Assembly: GCA_964036275.1 (NCBI GenBank) | Contig: OZ038440.1 | Span: forward strand, 6,485,690 to 6,549,689 | Source of the DNA: Litoditis marina | Lineage: Eukaryota; Nematoda; Chromadorea; Rhabditida; Rhabditidae | DNA length: 64,000 bases | Reading direction: 5' to 3' | Shown here: piece after piece, positions 46,801-58,300 of the stretch | How the letters are laid out: each line of letters begins with the position of its first letter | Position numbering within the stretch: position 1 is the first letter of the stretch | Position numbers and translations under genes: made by a program | Notes under the pieces: generated by a model | What the model saw: the letters and a program-made list of their open reading frames with translations, nothing else | Database searches by the model: none | What the model was told of the DNA's origin: nothing

Positions 46801-47484
46801 TACAAACTCACGGATTATAAAAACGTGCTGTTTCACATCTAATATGTCAGCCGTGTGAAATTGAACGGATTCCAGGCCCTGGTTGTTGTTGGCTCGTTCA
46901 CCTGCTCCTACATTTACTGGAAGATCGTAGTTCCAATGTTCTGGCAGGCAGGGATACATTGGGACTATTCGGCACTCATGGTCTGGATTGTCATGGATGG
47001 AATACACCCAATTGTATTTCTCTTATTCAACAAGTGGGTTTTCCTTCATTCTTTCTCGCTCATCATGAAAATCGCTGCATAATAGAAAGAAGTTTTCACA
47101 GTTTTCACATCATTTTCCTGTGAGCTCACCGCTCTATTTATCTGCAAAAGCTCTCGATAGCAAACATTCAAAACACGTGATCAATCGGATATTCATATTT
47201 TTGGTTCAAATTTGTGGTGTCATGGTTTCAATTCAGTCTGGAAATGTTTCAATTTACGCTGCTCGCTTCATAGTTCATACTTTGCCTTTTTTCATTTTTC
47301 GTTTTCATTCAGACGTCTGCGTCTCTCGCTTCTCTCGCTGATCACTCGGTTCACGTTTCCTTCTACTGAATCGACAACCACGTTCATCGGAGGTCCCAAT
47401 AAAATGTCATCTGTGGCTGCAGGGAGCAAACTTAGTGTGGCAGCAATGCAACGAAAGACTCATGAGATCACCTCACCAGCTTGA
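43882..47484 (+). CDS. srt-like seven-transmembrane chemoreceptor B
   Basis: Predicted chemoreceptor of 326 aa, close paralogue of receptor A 4 kb upstream. Exons: 43882-43977, 44369-44518, 44859-44990, 45542-45769, 46492-46536, 46876-47033, 47313-47484; CDS 981 bp, all phases consistent. ATG follows TTTAACAG directly. Motifs: MELEFHPDSN, ILSHIGISDICQL (TM2), VLNFNRFQTIIL (TM3 end), FDPFFFFWG (loop before TM5), SRERLVTIQ hinge, WIVMDGIHPIVFLLFNK (TM7), then a 57-codon cytoplasmic tail starting RLRLSLLSLITRF and ending ITSPA. The exon 3 acceptor (TTGTAAG) is weak. Intron 4 contains a roughly 470-bp element. No AATAAA was seen close to the stop. Function is inferred only from family. Confidence 0.87.
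45972..46443. mobile_element. element with TTAAAGGGACCGT ends (receptor B intron 4)
   Basis: ATTAAAGGGACCGTTCCTCT at the left is mirrored by AGAGGTACGGTCCCTTTAA at the right, enclosing about 430 bp without recognisable coding sequence. A single related end (AGAGGAACGGTTTCTTTAAA) sits near 55926, and GTTTAAAGGACCGT occurs at about 23320. Non-autonomous transposon likely. Confidence 0.6.
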
Positions 47485-48288
47485 TCTCACGAGAATTTCA
47501 TGACAAACATCGTGTTTTTGTGAACAAGTTTCAATTTTCTAGTGGTTCTTCAAATACAATGAGTACTGATCCGAATCTTTCGCTACAGTATTGATAGAAG
47601 TCCAGTTGCTGACATGCTTTTATTATGATTTACATGACTTTTGTTTTGGTTTACTTTTCGAGGGAACTTTTATTTTATGCATTGTTTCTATTCTACATCG
47701 GTCTTGCCGTACTGATTCATTTTGAGTAATTGAGGTGAAAGCTATGTATTGTTTCATGCATTTCTATATCCTACATTGCTTTTGCTGTATTGATTGATTC
47801 CATGTTTTTGGTTGATTACTCGAACATAGCAACGCGCTAGATCGGAGACCACCCTGAAGAAATCGGATTATTTAGGCAATGAATGCTTAAAAAATGTACT
47901 TGAAACTATTCTAACAAATTCTTGTGCTGAAACACCTAATAACAACCAAATATTTTCATGGTGTTTTCATTACCTACGTAGAGTAATAATTCAAAGTTTC
48001 TGATCGTTCAAAAAATGTAATAGTTATGCAAGTAGTGAAAACATTTCTCAGAAACACGAACTTGGAAATCAATAATGTAACTTCAACAGATAGTGTATAT
48101 GGTTTGTATTTCATCTATTTAATAAGGTAATTCATTCATTCTAATGCAACCTCATTTCAATAAACTATTATGATTATTCAATGATCTGTTTCTGATAATT
48201 GTAGTTGCTGCAAATCCATAATAACAAATGAATTGTTGTGAAATGCAAATGTCTTTGTTTCCCAGTACATATAGGGCAATGTTTTATT
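47485..48288. other. spacer between convergent genes with degenerate LACT 3' copies
   Basis: Receptor B and the LACT gene converge here. About 47670-47870 contains two imperfect copies of the end of the LACT gene: TCGGTCTTGCCGTACTGATTC and TGTATTGATTGATTCCATG resemble the sequence around 48310-48345, and TACTCGAACATAGCAACGCGC at 47817 resembles TACTCGAACATAGGAACGCGC at 48439. The rest is AT-rich without genes. Confidence 0.6.
47670..47870 (-). pseudogene. degenerate duplicate of last LACT exon
   Basis: On the minus strand this region matches pieces of the last exon (48289-48477) of the adjacent LACT gene, including the acceptor side (CTTCAGGGTGGTCTCCGATC) and the coding phrase corresponding to VRVMDALF/ESINRKK, but the middle 100 bp is deleted and the frame is broken. 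A further partial repeat lies at 47670-47720. Confidence 0.55.
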
Positions 48289-51200
48289 TTATGCAGTATT
48301 TCTATCCGAGATCGGTTTCTTCCTATTAATTGATTCCATAGTTCTGGTTCTAATTATCGATTTTTCGGAGTCCTGCTCGCGAGCAGTACTTGTCGCCTCA
48401 TAGGTTCTGGTGGGCAGACAGTCGAAAAGGGCGTCCATTACTCGAACATAGGAACGCGCTCGGTCTCCAAGACCACCCTGAATAAACATGTAATTACAAT
48501 AAAAAGTTATTATTGCGTTGTTTGGGGAAAAAATAACTGGAAGATGTTGAAAAATCCGATGACAGCAGTTGTTCTCAGAACTGACAGCCAATGAACTGAC
48601 AATCGTTCACGTAACCTCTAAGTTTGGCCAAACAGCCAGAGGCCGTATTCATGAAACATCCCCGGTCGAGTTGGGATGCTATCCCGAGTTCGATTCGGCT
48701 ATTTCCCAGCCAATTCAGGTCGGGGTCCCATTCCAATCCGACCGGAATGTTTCATGCATGCAGCCTCGGGTAAACAGTGAGACTCGAAGAAGTGGTTTTT
48801 CGTTTTAATTCTAACAAACCGATTATCATGAGAATCTTTGCCTTATCTTCACCTTCAAACCGTTGCTGAGGTACATGATGGCGAGTTGATTCTCGACATC
48901 CCACCGGAAATTCTGTCCTCCCAGGCCGGCGTGACCGACCAAATTGGAGTGGATCTGGAAAAATCTAAGATAATTGTTACAGTCAGTATACTTTGTCCGC
49001 GGCTTGTTTTTCACTAAAAGAAATCTGTACTTTCGTACACTCATCCAAGATACTCATACACCGTTTCAATAAACACTGTTCATACAATGCTGTTTTGCTG
49101 TACCTTATAGAAAAATCTCTAGGAAAGGTGAAAATAGAAAAAAATAACAACTTAATGATGTGTACCCAGTTTGATTCAGTTCGATTTAGTTCGAAAGTTC
49201 TGCTGGGTTTGATCAATCAAACTGCAACTTTAAAACGGAAAACAAACAGTGAGTGAAATTCCGTATTCCTCACTCATCTCATTTGACCTACCCCATTTCT
49301 GTTGTACTGCACAATAGTGGTTCCTCTTCCTCTCGTCGTCATGGCTCCAGAGATTATATCTCGCTTCTGCACCAACACCTCGTTCATCCTCTCGAACGTT
49401 TCCTGCAAAACATATGGCTGATTTTTCACGTGAAACTGTTTAAAAAGTTATGTGAGCCGTGGAAAACGTCAAGGATGGTGCAGTGTTCCATGTAACATTA
49501 AATTGAAAAAAAATCTAGCTGTAGCGTTCGCTCGATTTAGGGTATACGATACGGCGTATTTTCTGACCCTGTTTGTTGTTTGTAGTTTGATCCCGTTTTT
49601 CTTTTGGGCAGAACTCGTAAATTTGGGAGTGTAACGAGATCAAACTACGACAAAACTTCGGCCACTGCCTATATATAGTTTCTCTCACCTTTTTGAGGAC
49701 TTTTCCGCTCATCAATAAGTTTGCGAGTCGAGCCATATCCCTGGCTGTGCTAATCCCCAGTACTGCAGGCTGCTCCAGAGTATACATTTCGGGATTATTC
49801 ATTGTAACGTTCTGAAAGCAAGATTTGAACAAGTTTGTTTACAAACGAGCAACTTTTATTCATGGAGTAGTTTGTCCATTGTTTGAAACAAAATCCGCTC
49901 AAGAATGAATTAGCAGCGCTACTTGATTGATTTATTCATTTACATGCAAGCATGTGATATACAAGAGGAAAAATGAAAGTATTGACAGTAGAATACGAAA
50001 CATTCGAGCGCGAAAATATATTTTTTTCGAAGATTAATAATGCATGAGACAAAGACATTGTTTTTCGAAATTGAGTTTTCAAGGGTCGTATTAAAGTCAC
50101 AATGTTCAACCTACAAATATGGTCTGCATCCATGGCGGGTTGGTGGCTACTCTCTTCGAAACTCCACGGAACAAGTACTGCTTCAGAATAAACAAGTAGT
50201 CCACATTCTCTGAAAACAGGAAAAAGTCATTGATAGTCTTCGAAATCTGTATATGACAACTTCTTTTCATCATTTTGCGATGAAAACTAGAAAAAAACGG
50301 ACAACATAGAAATCAGATTCAGGTTTGGTCCCGAATCGCACTCTCCAAGGCAGGCCTGTGCGGTGTGTGCTGCTCTTGCTGACTGTATTTGTAGTTTGAT
50401 CCCGTTATTTTCTGATCGGAATTCAAACTATGACAAGTTCAAGTATTTGGTGACTTCCTGAAGCGGCAAGAGGTTAATAGGACTCACCGGGATCGGTCAC
50501 AAACTCGTCAAGTCGGTTCCAGAGAGACGGTCGCGTGATTCTGGCAACTCGCCAGGACATCTCAATCGGTAAGCCAATGTGGATGTCCAGATCTGGAGTA
50601 TACAGTGAGTGAAACAATCACCTAGGAACTTGATGAAGGAACAACTGTTCTCTTTGTTGTTGCAAGTGCACAAACGAATATTCCATTTGGAGTAAACGTT
50701 TGAGGAAGTTATCACAGCTGGAACAAAAAAATTACGCTAAACCCACTATGCTTGCTGGCAATTTCTTCCCTCCAAAAGTCGCCGATTCCCCGCCCCTTCG
50801 GATCATTTCTACGAATTATTTGATCTATCAGCCAGCCATAGGAGAAGGCATGATAGCCGATATTCTCTCCAGGCACGCTGTGGGGACTCTGAAAAACTTT
50901 GTGAAGAGAGATGAGAAAGAGAAAGTTGAAGCACATGGAGCAAATATCGCAAATATGAATCCCGAGTTGTATTGAGAGTGTTCGACGTTCAAGGCATGAT
51001 AGCCGATATTCTCTACGGTAAACTCTTTTCTTAAACTTACCAAATGAACTTTGACCGCTTACCGCGAAAATTCTTCGGAAATTATTTCTAATGTTCAAGT
51101 TTCCCATGGTCGGGGACAGTTTCCTGCTGGTAGAGAACTGGCTAATAACTAGTATAGCAACAGGGAAAACAACAATTGAAATTGGAAAACAGGTTGCACA

Positions 51201-53693
51201 ACCTCAAAGCTACTCAGTTGGGTTTGTACGCAGAGTGTACTAGAACCACTTCAACGTTGGAGGTTCCAAAATGTTCCGACGTTTTTCAATGAACCAAGAT
51301 TGAAAAAACTCAATGACGTACCTGATTCTCGAGAATGTTCGCCATTTGCTCGGGACTTCGGGCATTTTCCCAGGTGATTTGATGATCAATTAGTGCGAGA
51401 CCTGCCTAAAATCTAAGCAAGTTCTACAAGTGTTTGAAGGCGAGTTCCACACAAGGAAGTGACTTAATGTTTGTAGAGAACTCTTTACTACATCCAGGTC
51501 TTCGCTACACAGAAATGCAGGGGCGCGCTGGTGCAACAAATATTGTTCAACAGTTAGACTTGACACTGTATGGAGAGAACAGTAGCCACGAGATTCGAAA
51601 CAAAAAAGAGCTAAACGATCCGTATTGACGCCAACACGTGGCAGGCTAACCATTCTAGAAAAGTAACAAACCGTGTGGGTGAGAATCATTTCGACAGTGA
51701 TGTTTTCTTTTCCCTTTTTCCCGAATTCAGGCCAAAACGAGGAAACTTTGTCCGAGTAGTGCACATTTCCTTTCTCCACTAGCAGGGCGACACAGATCGC
51801 GCCGAGGGCCTGAATGAATCAATTAATATTGTGGGAAAATTGTACAATTGCCCCCCCCCCCCTCGCCTCAAGTCCCCCCCCGTAGTACTATCACCCCCCT
51901 CCCAATACGATTTCCTATAGAGAGGGGGGGGGGGGGGGGGGGGGGTGATTGTAAATGGGGGGGGGGGGTAATTGTACAATGTCGACGTTCAACAATCTCC
52001 CCCACAATACAAAATGGGGGGTAATAGTACAACCCCGGACCTATTTAACAATCGCCCCCCCCCCCCCCCCCCCCCCCATCTCAATCCAAACCTGCAGTAA
52101 AGAAGGACGTTGTACAATCACCCCCAATGGGGGTGGGGAGTGATTGTACTACGGGTCGGATTCCAACCTATTTCGGCTCAAGTGGGGGGGGGGGCGATTG
52201 TACAATAAACCCAAAAATGTTATGGTCTCCATTCCCCGAACAAAGACGGCAAAAGACCAAATCGATAAAACATTGCGAGGCAGGCATTGCGAGGTCTTTC
52301 CTCAATTGCCAGCAGATGAGACATTGTGTGAATCAAAGTTACACAATACCTTTGTTGTGCTGAAGATAATTTGCATCGTGTCCTGTGTCCATTCTCGCTG
52401 ACTGTCTTTATCAGAAAGACCTCCCCACAGATCAACCACACAATCTCCCTGAAAAAAATTAGGTGACTGAATTGGTTGTAGTTTGTAGTATACTCTTTTG
52501 AAAGACACCATAACTAAATAGCACAAATGTCTTGTGAGGAGCCTGAAAGCACTGTGCTTATCACCAAATTAACTTCTCGTGAAATACATTGCGAACAGAA
52601 TACATTATTAGGCACACTGTGATGTGAAGGTTTTACCGTAACCAAACAGTATACATGAACGTCTCCATGTTTCTCTTCACGTGTGACCTTTGCGTGTTCT
52701 TCACTCATTTTTGTAGCTCATGAAGTTTAGACTATTGTGCTTGTAAGTATGCTCACCTTATAATATACACACATGGCTGCGCCGTCTCGCTCCCAGCTAC
52801 GTCGCAGGTTGTCACTGGAAAGATACATATTGATCTATTTAAACTTCTAAAAGTTTCACCGTTTCAGTCAGGCGAATGAAGACTCTTACTGAGTTCGCAT
52901 TACATGATACTGTGCAGCAGTTACCAATTTTCGATTCACCCATCCGCCCACAGTATGACGTCAGACACTTTTTTCTGAGTTTTGACTTGATTTTTTACCG
53001 TTTTAATCATTAGAAAGCATGACTGCGTTGCGGTATGTAGTTGTAGGTGGGTGAAACGTAGTTGCGGTATGTAGTTGTAGTATAGCACAGGTTACTCCTC
53101 GAGCTCATAACAATAAAAAGAACAAATATATGACTCACATGAAAACATCTTTCAAGTGTTTGAAGTCGGGATGAACGTATCCACCCACTTTTACCGGACG
53201 TCTCTGCAAAAAAGGATTGCTTAGAAACATTCAAGAATAAGAAAATCTATGTTTTCTCTGTTTCAACATTCAATATTAGACTACAGGTGTGAGACATTTC
53301 GAAATAAATGCTGATACTGGTCATGGCTCTCTCAAAATATGGACCATTCAGCATTCATCAATCGATAACCCAGCTGGTTCGTAAAGAGTAAATAATGTCT
53401 GAACTACACAGACAGAGCAAATAAATTTAGTGTTTCGAGCTGAATTGTTATACAAACATTGGAATGAGCACATGAATACAGTTCAAACTCAGTTTTCTCA
53501 GAACTGTTCTTATTATAACTTTAGATAGATCGTTTTCTAACAATAATTCATAGATTTTACAAGATCTTACAAAATATTTAGAAGTTCAACCAACCTGTTT
53601 TTCCTTGTATTTGAATATCAGAATAGCGATTGATATAAAGATAGCCCATACGGTGATGATGAGTTTAATTACGAATATTAGTGAGACGGTCAT
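48289..53693 (-). CDS. membrane-anchored LACT-family beta-lactamase-like protein
   Basis: Serine beta-lactamase-fold (PF00144-type) protein of the nematode LACT/LACTB-like family, 469 aa. Exons (minus): 53595-53693, 53139-53203, 52757-52814, 52350-52448, 51672-51809, 51322-51405, 50747-50888, 50488-50592, 50115-50209, 49689-49811, 49292-49402, 48853-48954, 48289-48477; CDS 1410 bp. Residues about 5-27 form a hydrophobic signal anchor. Family signatures: VGGYVHPDF near 38-46, SWERDGAAM near 61-69, VVDLWGGLSD near 78-87, FSTTK at 103-107 (SxxK; Ser104 and Lys107 predicted nucleophile and base), Y125-S-D (position of the YxN motif, Asp for Asn), YHAFSYGWLIDQIIRR in exon 7, GHAGLGG at 380-386 (third motif position). 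The 62-residue C-terminal exon is polar. Catalytic competence as hydrolase is plausible; the substrate is unknown. It converges with receptor B. Confidence 0.92.
48640..48772. repeat. palindromic element (LACT intron 12)
   Basis: GGCCGTATTCATGAAACATC and CCCGGTC on the left match, inverted, GACCGGAATGTTTCATGCAT and GCAGCC on the right; GTCGAGTTGGGATGCTATCC and CAATTCAGGTCGGGGTCCCA fill the middle. Confidence 0.6.
49583..49640. repeat. GTAGTTTGATC hairpin element (LACT intron 10)
   Basis: GTAGTTTGATCCCG and CGAGATCAAACTAC frame a 30-bp interior. The same ends occur at 61338-61400 (complete), with solo ends near 26607, 28547, 34547, 50391, 57849 and 57971. Confidence 0.65.
51845..52205. repeat. 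G/C-homopolymer element, copy 2 (LACT intron 4)
   Basis: Long runs including about 22 consecutive G near 51927-51945, a C-run near 52056-52077, and the linking phrases CAATACAAAATGGGGGG, CCCCGGACC, CCTGCAGTAAA and GCGATTGTACAAT in the same order as at 4438-4745. The exact lengths of the runs may be assembly-uncertain. Confidence 0.7.
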
Positions 53694-53766
53694 GCTGAAA
53701 AATCGAAATCGTAAGTCCACAATTTCCACATGCAATTTATACAACTCAGTAGTTCAGCCTTATATA

Positions 53767-53950
53767 TAGTCGTTGCCAATGGAAAGGCGGGAGGGTACTG
53801 TATAGCTCACTTTCCGATGTGTACCTACACGCGTCTTTGATTCTAAAGCTTGGCGGTAAGGTGCTAATAGCGCAGTGGTTAGCGACCTGCTGCGAAACTT
53901 TTGCTCGCAGGTTTGATTCCGGTGAGAGATCAATTTGGCACCCACTATAG
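53767..53950 (+). repeat. tRNA-derived SINE-like element, copy 6
   Basis: TAGTCGTTGCCAATGGAAAG head, tRNA-like part with TAGCGCAGTGGTTAGCG and CGCAGGTTTGATTCCGG, tail ATTTGGCACCCACTATAG. Confidence 0.75.
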
Positions 53951-54974
53951 ATCTAAATTACAATGCGTTTTGTTGTCGCTCAAACATGCATCAAAGAAAC
54001 TGTGAATTATTCAAGCAAATAAAAATTCACGTCAAGTTGCTTACAGGCTTAGATTTTCTTTGATTGAAAGTAGGAAATTGTATTTAAAATTGACTACAAC
54101 TGGAAAACTGTGCAACTATCAACTGCAAAACATTGAAGGTTCCGAAACTTTGCACAGTAGATGGGAGACTACAACTGAGAACTAGAAAACATCAAATAAA
54201 ACCGGCGACATTTTTGCCGTGCAAATAGCGAGGTTCTTCACGGCACAAAAGTAAACAGTGACTCATGTCTGATAAAGGCTTTGACGAAATTTTCCGCTAA
54301 ATAATTGTGAATTTCCTAATTTCTTAACTGATTTGAGAGAAGTTTTCAATAAAAGCGAATCAATTGAATCAACCAACCGTACGGGGAGAGCAGTGAGTAG
54401 AAATTGAACACTGCATGGAATTGTGAGAAACTGTTTTGTTCACGTGAACATGAAATCTGTCAGAATGTGAAACCTGTTCTACACATCCGTTTTTTGCCCC
54501 TTACTTTATTACGTTTTTCTGTGTTTGACTTTGTTCTGTGTTTTAGTGTACTACACTTGAGAACGTATTCCTTCTGTCAAACTTTCACAAAACCCATGTG
54601 ATTGTTGATGACTTGGAGCATACTACGAATTATACGGATTAGAACGCTTTTTGTGGCTACTGTGAGCTGAAGGTATCGGTTCTTTCATACTGAACTAGAA
54701 TGATATTTTCTTGAACTGTCTCGAAAAATTTTTTTGAGAAGCTTAGCTAAAGGTTATGATATGTTTGCAGACGAGAGTGTAATTTGAAAGTGTGTTACCT
54801 AATACGGTGTATTATTCATATTCAGGAAACGTTTTGAACTTTTTTAAATACTAATACGATGATTGATTGACTATTACGGCTATTAGTACGGATAATACTA
54901 CGATAATATGGATTTTAGTTTTAAAGGTCAGATCACTTCCATCAGTACAACGAAGTTATCACTCATATTCAGGA

Positions 54975-55320
54975 AACTTGGAGTTCAATGGATTTACAAT
55001 CATGCCGTATTTTTCAAGACAACATCATTAAATGAACCTTGTGATTCCAAGAAGCCTTCGAAAATATTTAGACATCAAAGACTCCGTATTCAAGAGTATT
55101 CAGAGCACGTTTCCCTACTACTAATTAAACACAAACATAGTTTGTATATTGAGAATGTCTTCACTAGTCATTTGTATGGTCCCGTATCGGTATCACAAAC
55201 TACAAACATAGTAGAGCTCAATGCATCAATAAAGTGCACAAGTATTTATGGTGTTTCGCGTTTCACGTCACTGCTTATTTACTAGTGAACATTTTCTATC
55301 ATAATTTGAAGAAAGTATGG
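54975..55320 (-). pseudogene. degenerate duplicate of isomerase 3' region
   Basis: TTGTGATTCCAAGAAGCCTT, then CGAAAATATTTAGACATCAA near 55040-55080, resembles TTCGATTCCAAGAAAGTATT, then CGAAAATATTTAGACACCAA near 56047-56090 (intron 8 of the isomerase). CACTGCTTATTTACTAGTGA near 55268 resembles CACTACTTTATTTACTAGTA near 55338, at the gene's 3' end. The order is the same, with the coding exon deleted between. No functional coding content. Confidence 0.5.
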
Positions 55321-55344
55321 AGAAAACACGTTTCTCTTCACTAC

Positions 55345-55350
55345 TTTATT
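55345..55350 (-). terminator. poly(A) signal of isomerase gene
   Basis: AATAAA on the minus strand, about 20 bp beyond the stop codon (55370-55372). Confidence 0.6.
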
Positions 55351-55369
55351 TACTAGTAAACTACTGATA

Positions 55370-58300
55370 TCAAAGTTTGGAGAAGGGTGGCATGGGGGAT
55401 TTGGTGAGAGATGCCATGGCGCTGGCAGGAATGTCCTCAGTCAACAGCTGAGACGCGTTCCATGTTGCCTGGAATATGGACTTCCATGTTGAAGAATCCG
55501 TCCCGCTTTAATTTTCACTTTTGAGTTAACAATCTGACCCTATGGCAAATGAGAAATCATTATCAAAAATATATACTTTTATATCCATATCTTGCTTCGT
55601 TTTCTCAGAAAAGAGGCTTACGTAATGACACCGATAGGGGGGTTGCGTACCGGGTATGCTCAAAATAGCCGATAGAAGTGCAAAAATGATTTTAAAACAC
55701 TTTATCACATACGAATAGACAATTAGAGACTACAAAATGAAAATATATCTGGATGTAAATGAACCAAGTCAAGTTGCGTCACAGTGAAAATGTTCATGTC
55801 CCCTTCTTTATTGCTTGATGTTATGCAAATTTTACAAACTTTCAATCACAAAGTTTTTTCATGGTCTATTAGATGACATTAAGAAACTTTCTTGACCATT
55901 TAAATGTTTCGTGAAACTCAAATTATAGAGGAACGGTTTCTTTAAATTAGGCCGTCGCCCTCATGATATTTTGCATGGTTGGAGTTTAGTGGATTCCATT
56001 TCATGAACCGAGCCGTACTTCCAGAAACAAAACTATTAAATAAACCCTTCGATTCCAAGAAAGTATTCGAAAATATTTAGACACCAAACAACCTAAAAAA
56101 TATCTATGAAACCCATAATCGATGATAACTCGATGTAAACCAAACATTTCACAGTGTTCAGCTTGGGAATGTTGTTCAAGTTCCTTCTATATGGAGGCTA
56201 AAACGTACCACAAAGTTCAGGCCTTCATCAACGGTATGATCTCGTGAATAGTTGAGAACAACCTGGAAAATTGTGAAAACAAAACGAACTTAAAAACATG
56301 TTGAACAACCCATACATCATCATGGCCAAGTTATGGATGTCACCATTTCAAATAAGAAATCATCCAGTTGTGTGCCATCATTTGCAAAAGCTCATTGTGA
56401 AACTGCCTTTTGAAGTTTCACAAGACTCCTCAAAATTCAAACAGTTTCACGTTTTCACCGCAAAAACGTACCCTCGAGAGTCTCATTGGAGACTGTTGGA
56501 GTGTCGGTGTAGAAATGACATTGACTATACCTTGGTGCCCTGAACCGCAACTGGACTCTTCAGAGCAACTTCCTCAGCAATTGCAATTGTTTCCTTTATC
56601 ATTTCATCCTTGGCAGGAAATACTCTCGACACTAATCCTGAAAAGATTCAGCTAAATCTGACGGATTTTCATATCACAAAAGCTTCTAATGATAATAGTT
56701 TAAGTTCTTTTCAACAGTTAACATTCTGACTTTGATACTGCTCTGCCTCTAGACAATGTTTGGAACAAACTATGTGAGGTCGAACTACTATGAAACAAAA
56801 AACTCATTCTTCAAACGGTGAAAAACGAACCATACTGATGAGCCTCAGCTGCATCAAAATGCCTCGCGGTGAAGGAGACCTGGAAGTCGAAAAGTTGAAA
56901 TAATCGTAGGTTGCTGGTTTTTTCTATATGTTCATCAAGCAACCTGTGAGATGTTATGCAACTGTTAGCTCAGAAACGGTTACAGTTATCAAGTCAGTTG
57001 TCCGTCTACATTATAAGAGGGAAAAATACTGGGAAAACAACTGAAGTATGTCCGCACCGTTTTTCTTTTGATTTATTGGGAATGCATGTTCACAATGTAA
57101 TCCATCATAATGTCTTCTAGGAAAAAAACGACCAAGACCTACTCACAATCCGCTACTACTCCAAAGATTGGTGGCATGTGTGATTTATACCGCCTCGTAA
57201 CGAAGGAAGCGAATGAATGAATATGAAAATATAAATTTTCCTGATGAACCAACCTCTTTGAGCCAACTTTCATTGCCAATTATCTTCGGCAGTCGATTCA
57301 AACTTCCAACATCAGCGGCTAGGGCGATGTCGACTTCCTAAAAGTTAAGATCTGCATAGAACTCATAATTCCTACGTGGACTCCTACATTCTACTCCTCG
57401 ATCTGGTTCCGACCGCGGTTCGCGTTGAAGAAAGCGAGAGATGGTCAACCAAACTTTTTTTTCAAAATTGTGTCGAGTTGTTTCAACTGTACGCTGTAGG
57501 ATACGATTGCTGCTATGAAATACAGTTACGTGAAACAGACTGTACCTTGACGGAGAACACGGCGTCCTTCGTGCAATATCTGACGTCGCACGCACTGACG
57601 ATGTCGATGCCGGCACCGAGACAGGCACCGTGGATGGCCGCGAAGACTGGACGGGAGCACTGAAATATGGGGAGTAACTAATCTGGGTTATCTGGGTTGT
57701 ACACAGAGCAAATCGTGTTTTAGAGGTTGCCCCGGGCTCATCCCGGTCTCGGAAACAGTTATGCGTTCGTCGCAAAGTTTCAACTTCCAGTGACCTGGGC
57801 ATTGATGTTTGCACTTATGTCCGAAGTCACGTGATCTGAAGAAAAAGTGGGATCATACTACAAACACAGCAGCGTCGAACAACTAGTAAAGTGTTTGCTT
57901 TTCTTGTTCAGAGCAAACAGAACATGGACGTTTCGAGACGCATTTGTCAAGTTGATGTATTGTTTTTGTAGTTTGATCTTGCTATAATCTCGCTGCATTA
58001 TGTTGACGTTTGAGATTGTAAGCGAATTCAATGAATCACCTTTTCGATTTTGGTGAAAGCCTCTTGCATTTTGAGGATTTTCTTGCGAACTTGTCGGGCC
58101 TTTCGTGCAATATCCTCTCCTTCATTCATGGTGAACAACGACGAAATGTCACCTGTGGTAGAACACATTTTGCAGAACAAGAGAAGAATAAGCGAACCTA
58201 GTTTTAGTTTGTATTCATGAAAAAGTGGGGGCCCAACGACTGTGAGATTTGTCTTCTGCTGTGCGCCCCTTAGACAGCTACTCTCAAATGGAGCAGCTAC

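Larger units (their letters stand above)
53694..55369. other. upstream region of LACT and 3' flank of isomerase gene
   Basis: Contains a SINE-like copy (53767-53950), LACT promoter sequence without a recognisable motif, and duplicated fragments of the isomerase gene's 3' part at 54975-55320. A 125-codon ATG frame at 54908-55285 falls on these fragments and is rejected as a gene. Confidence 0.5.

Noticed and set aside
54908..55285. 125-codon ATG frame as a gene
   Set aside because: It lies on degenerate copies of isomerase intron/3' sequence and has no domain, splice context or codon bias.
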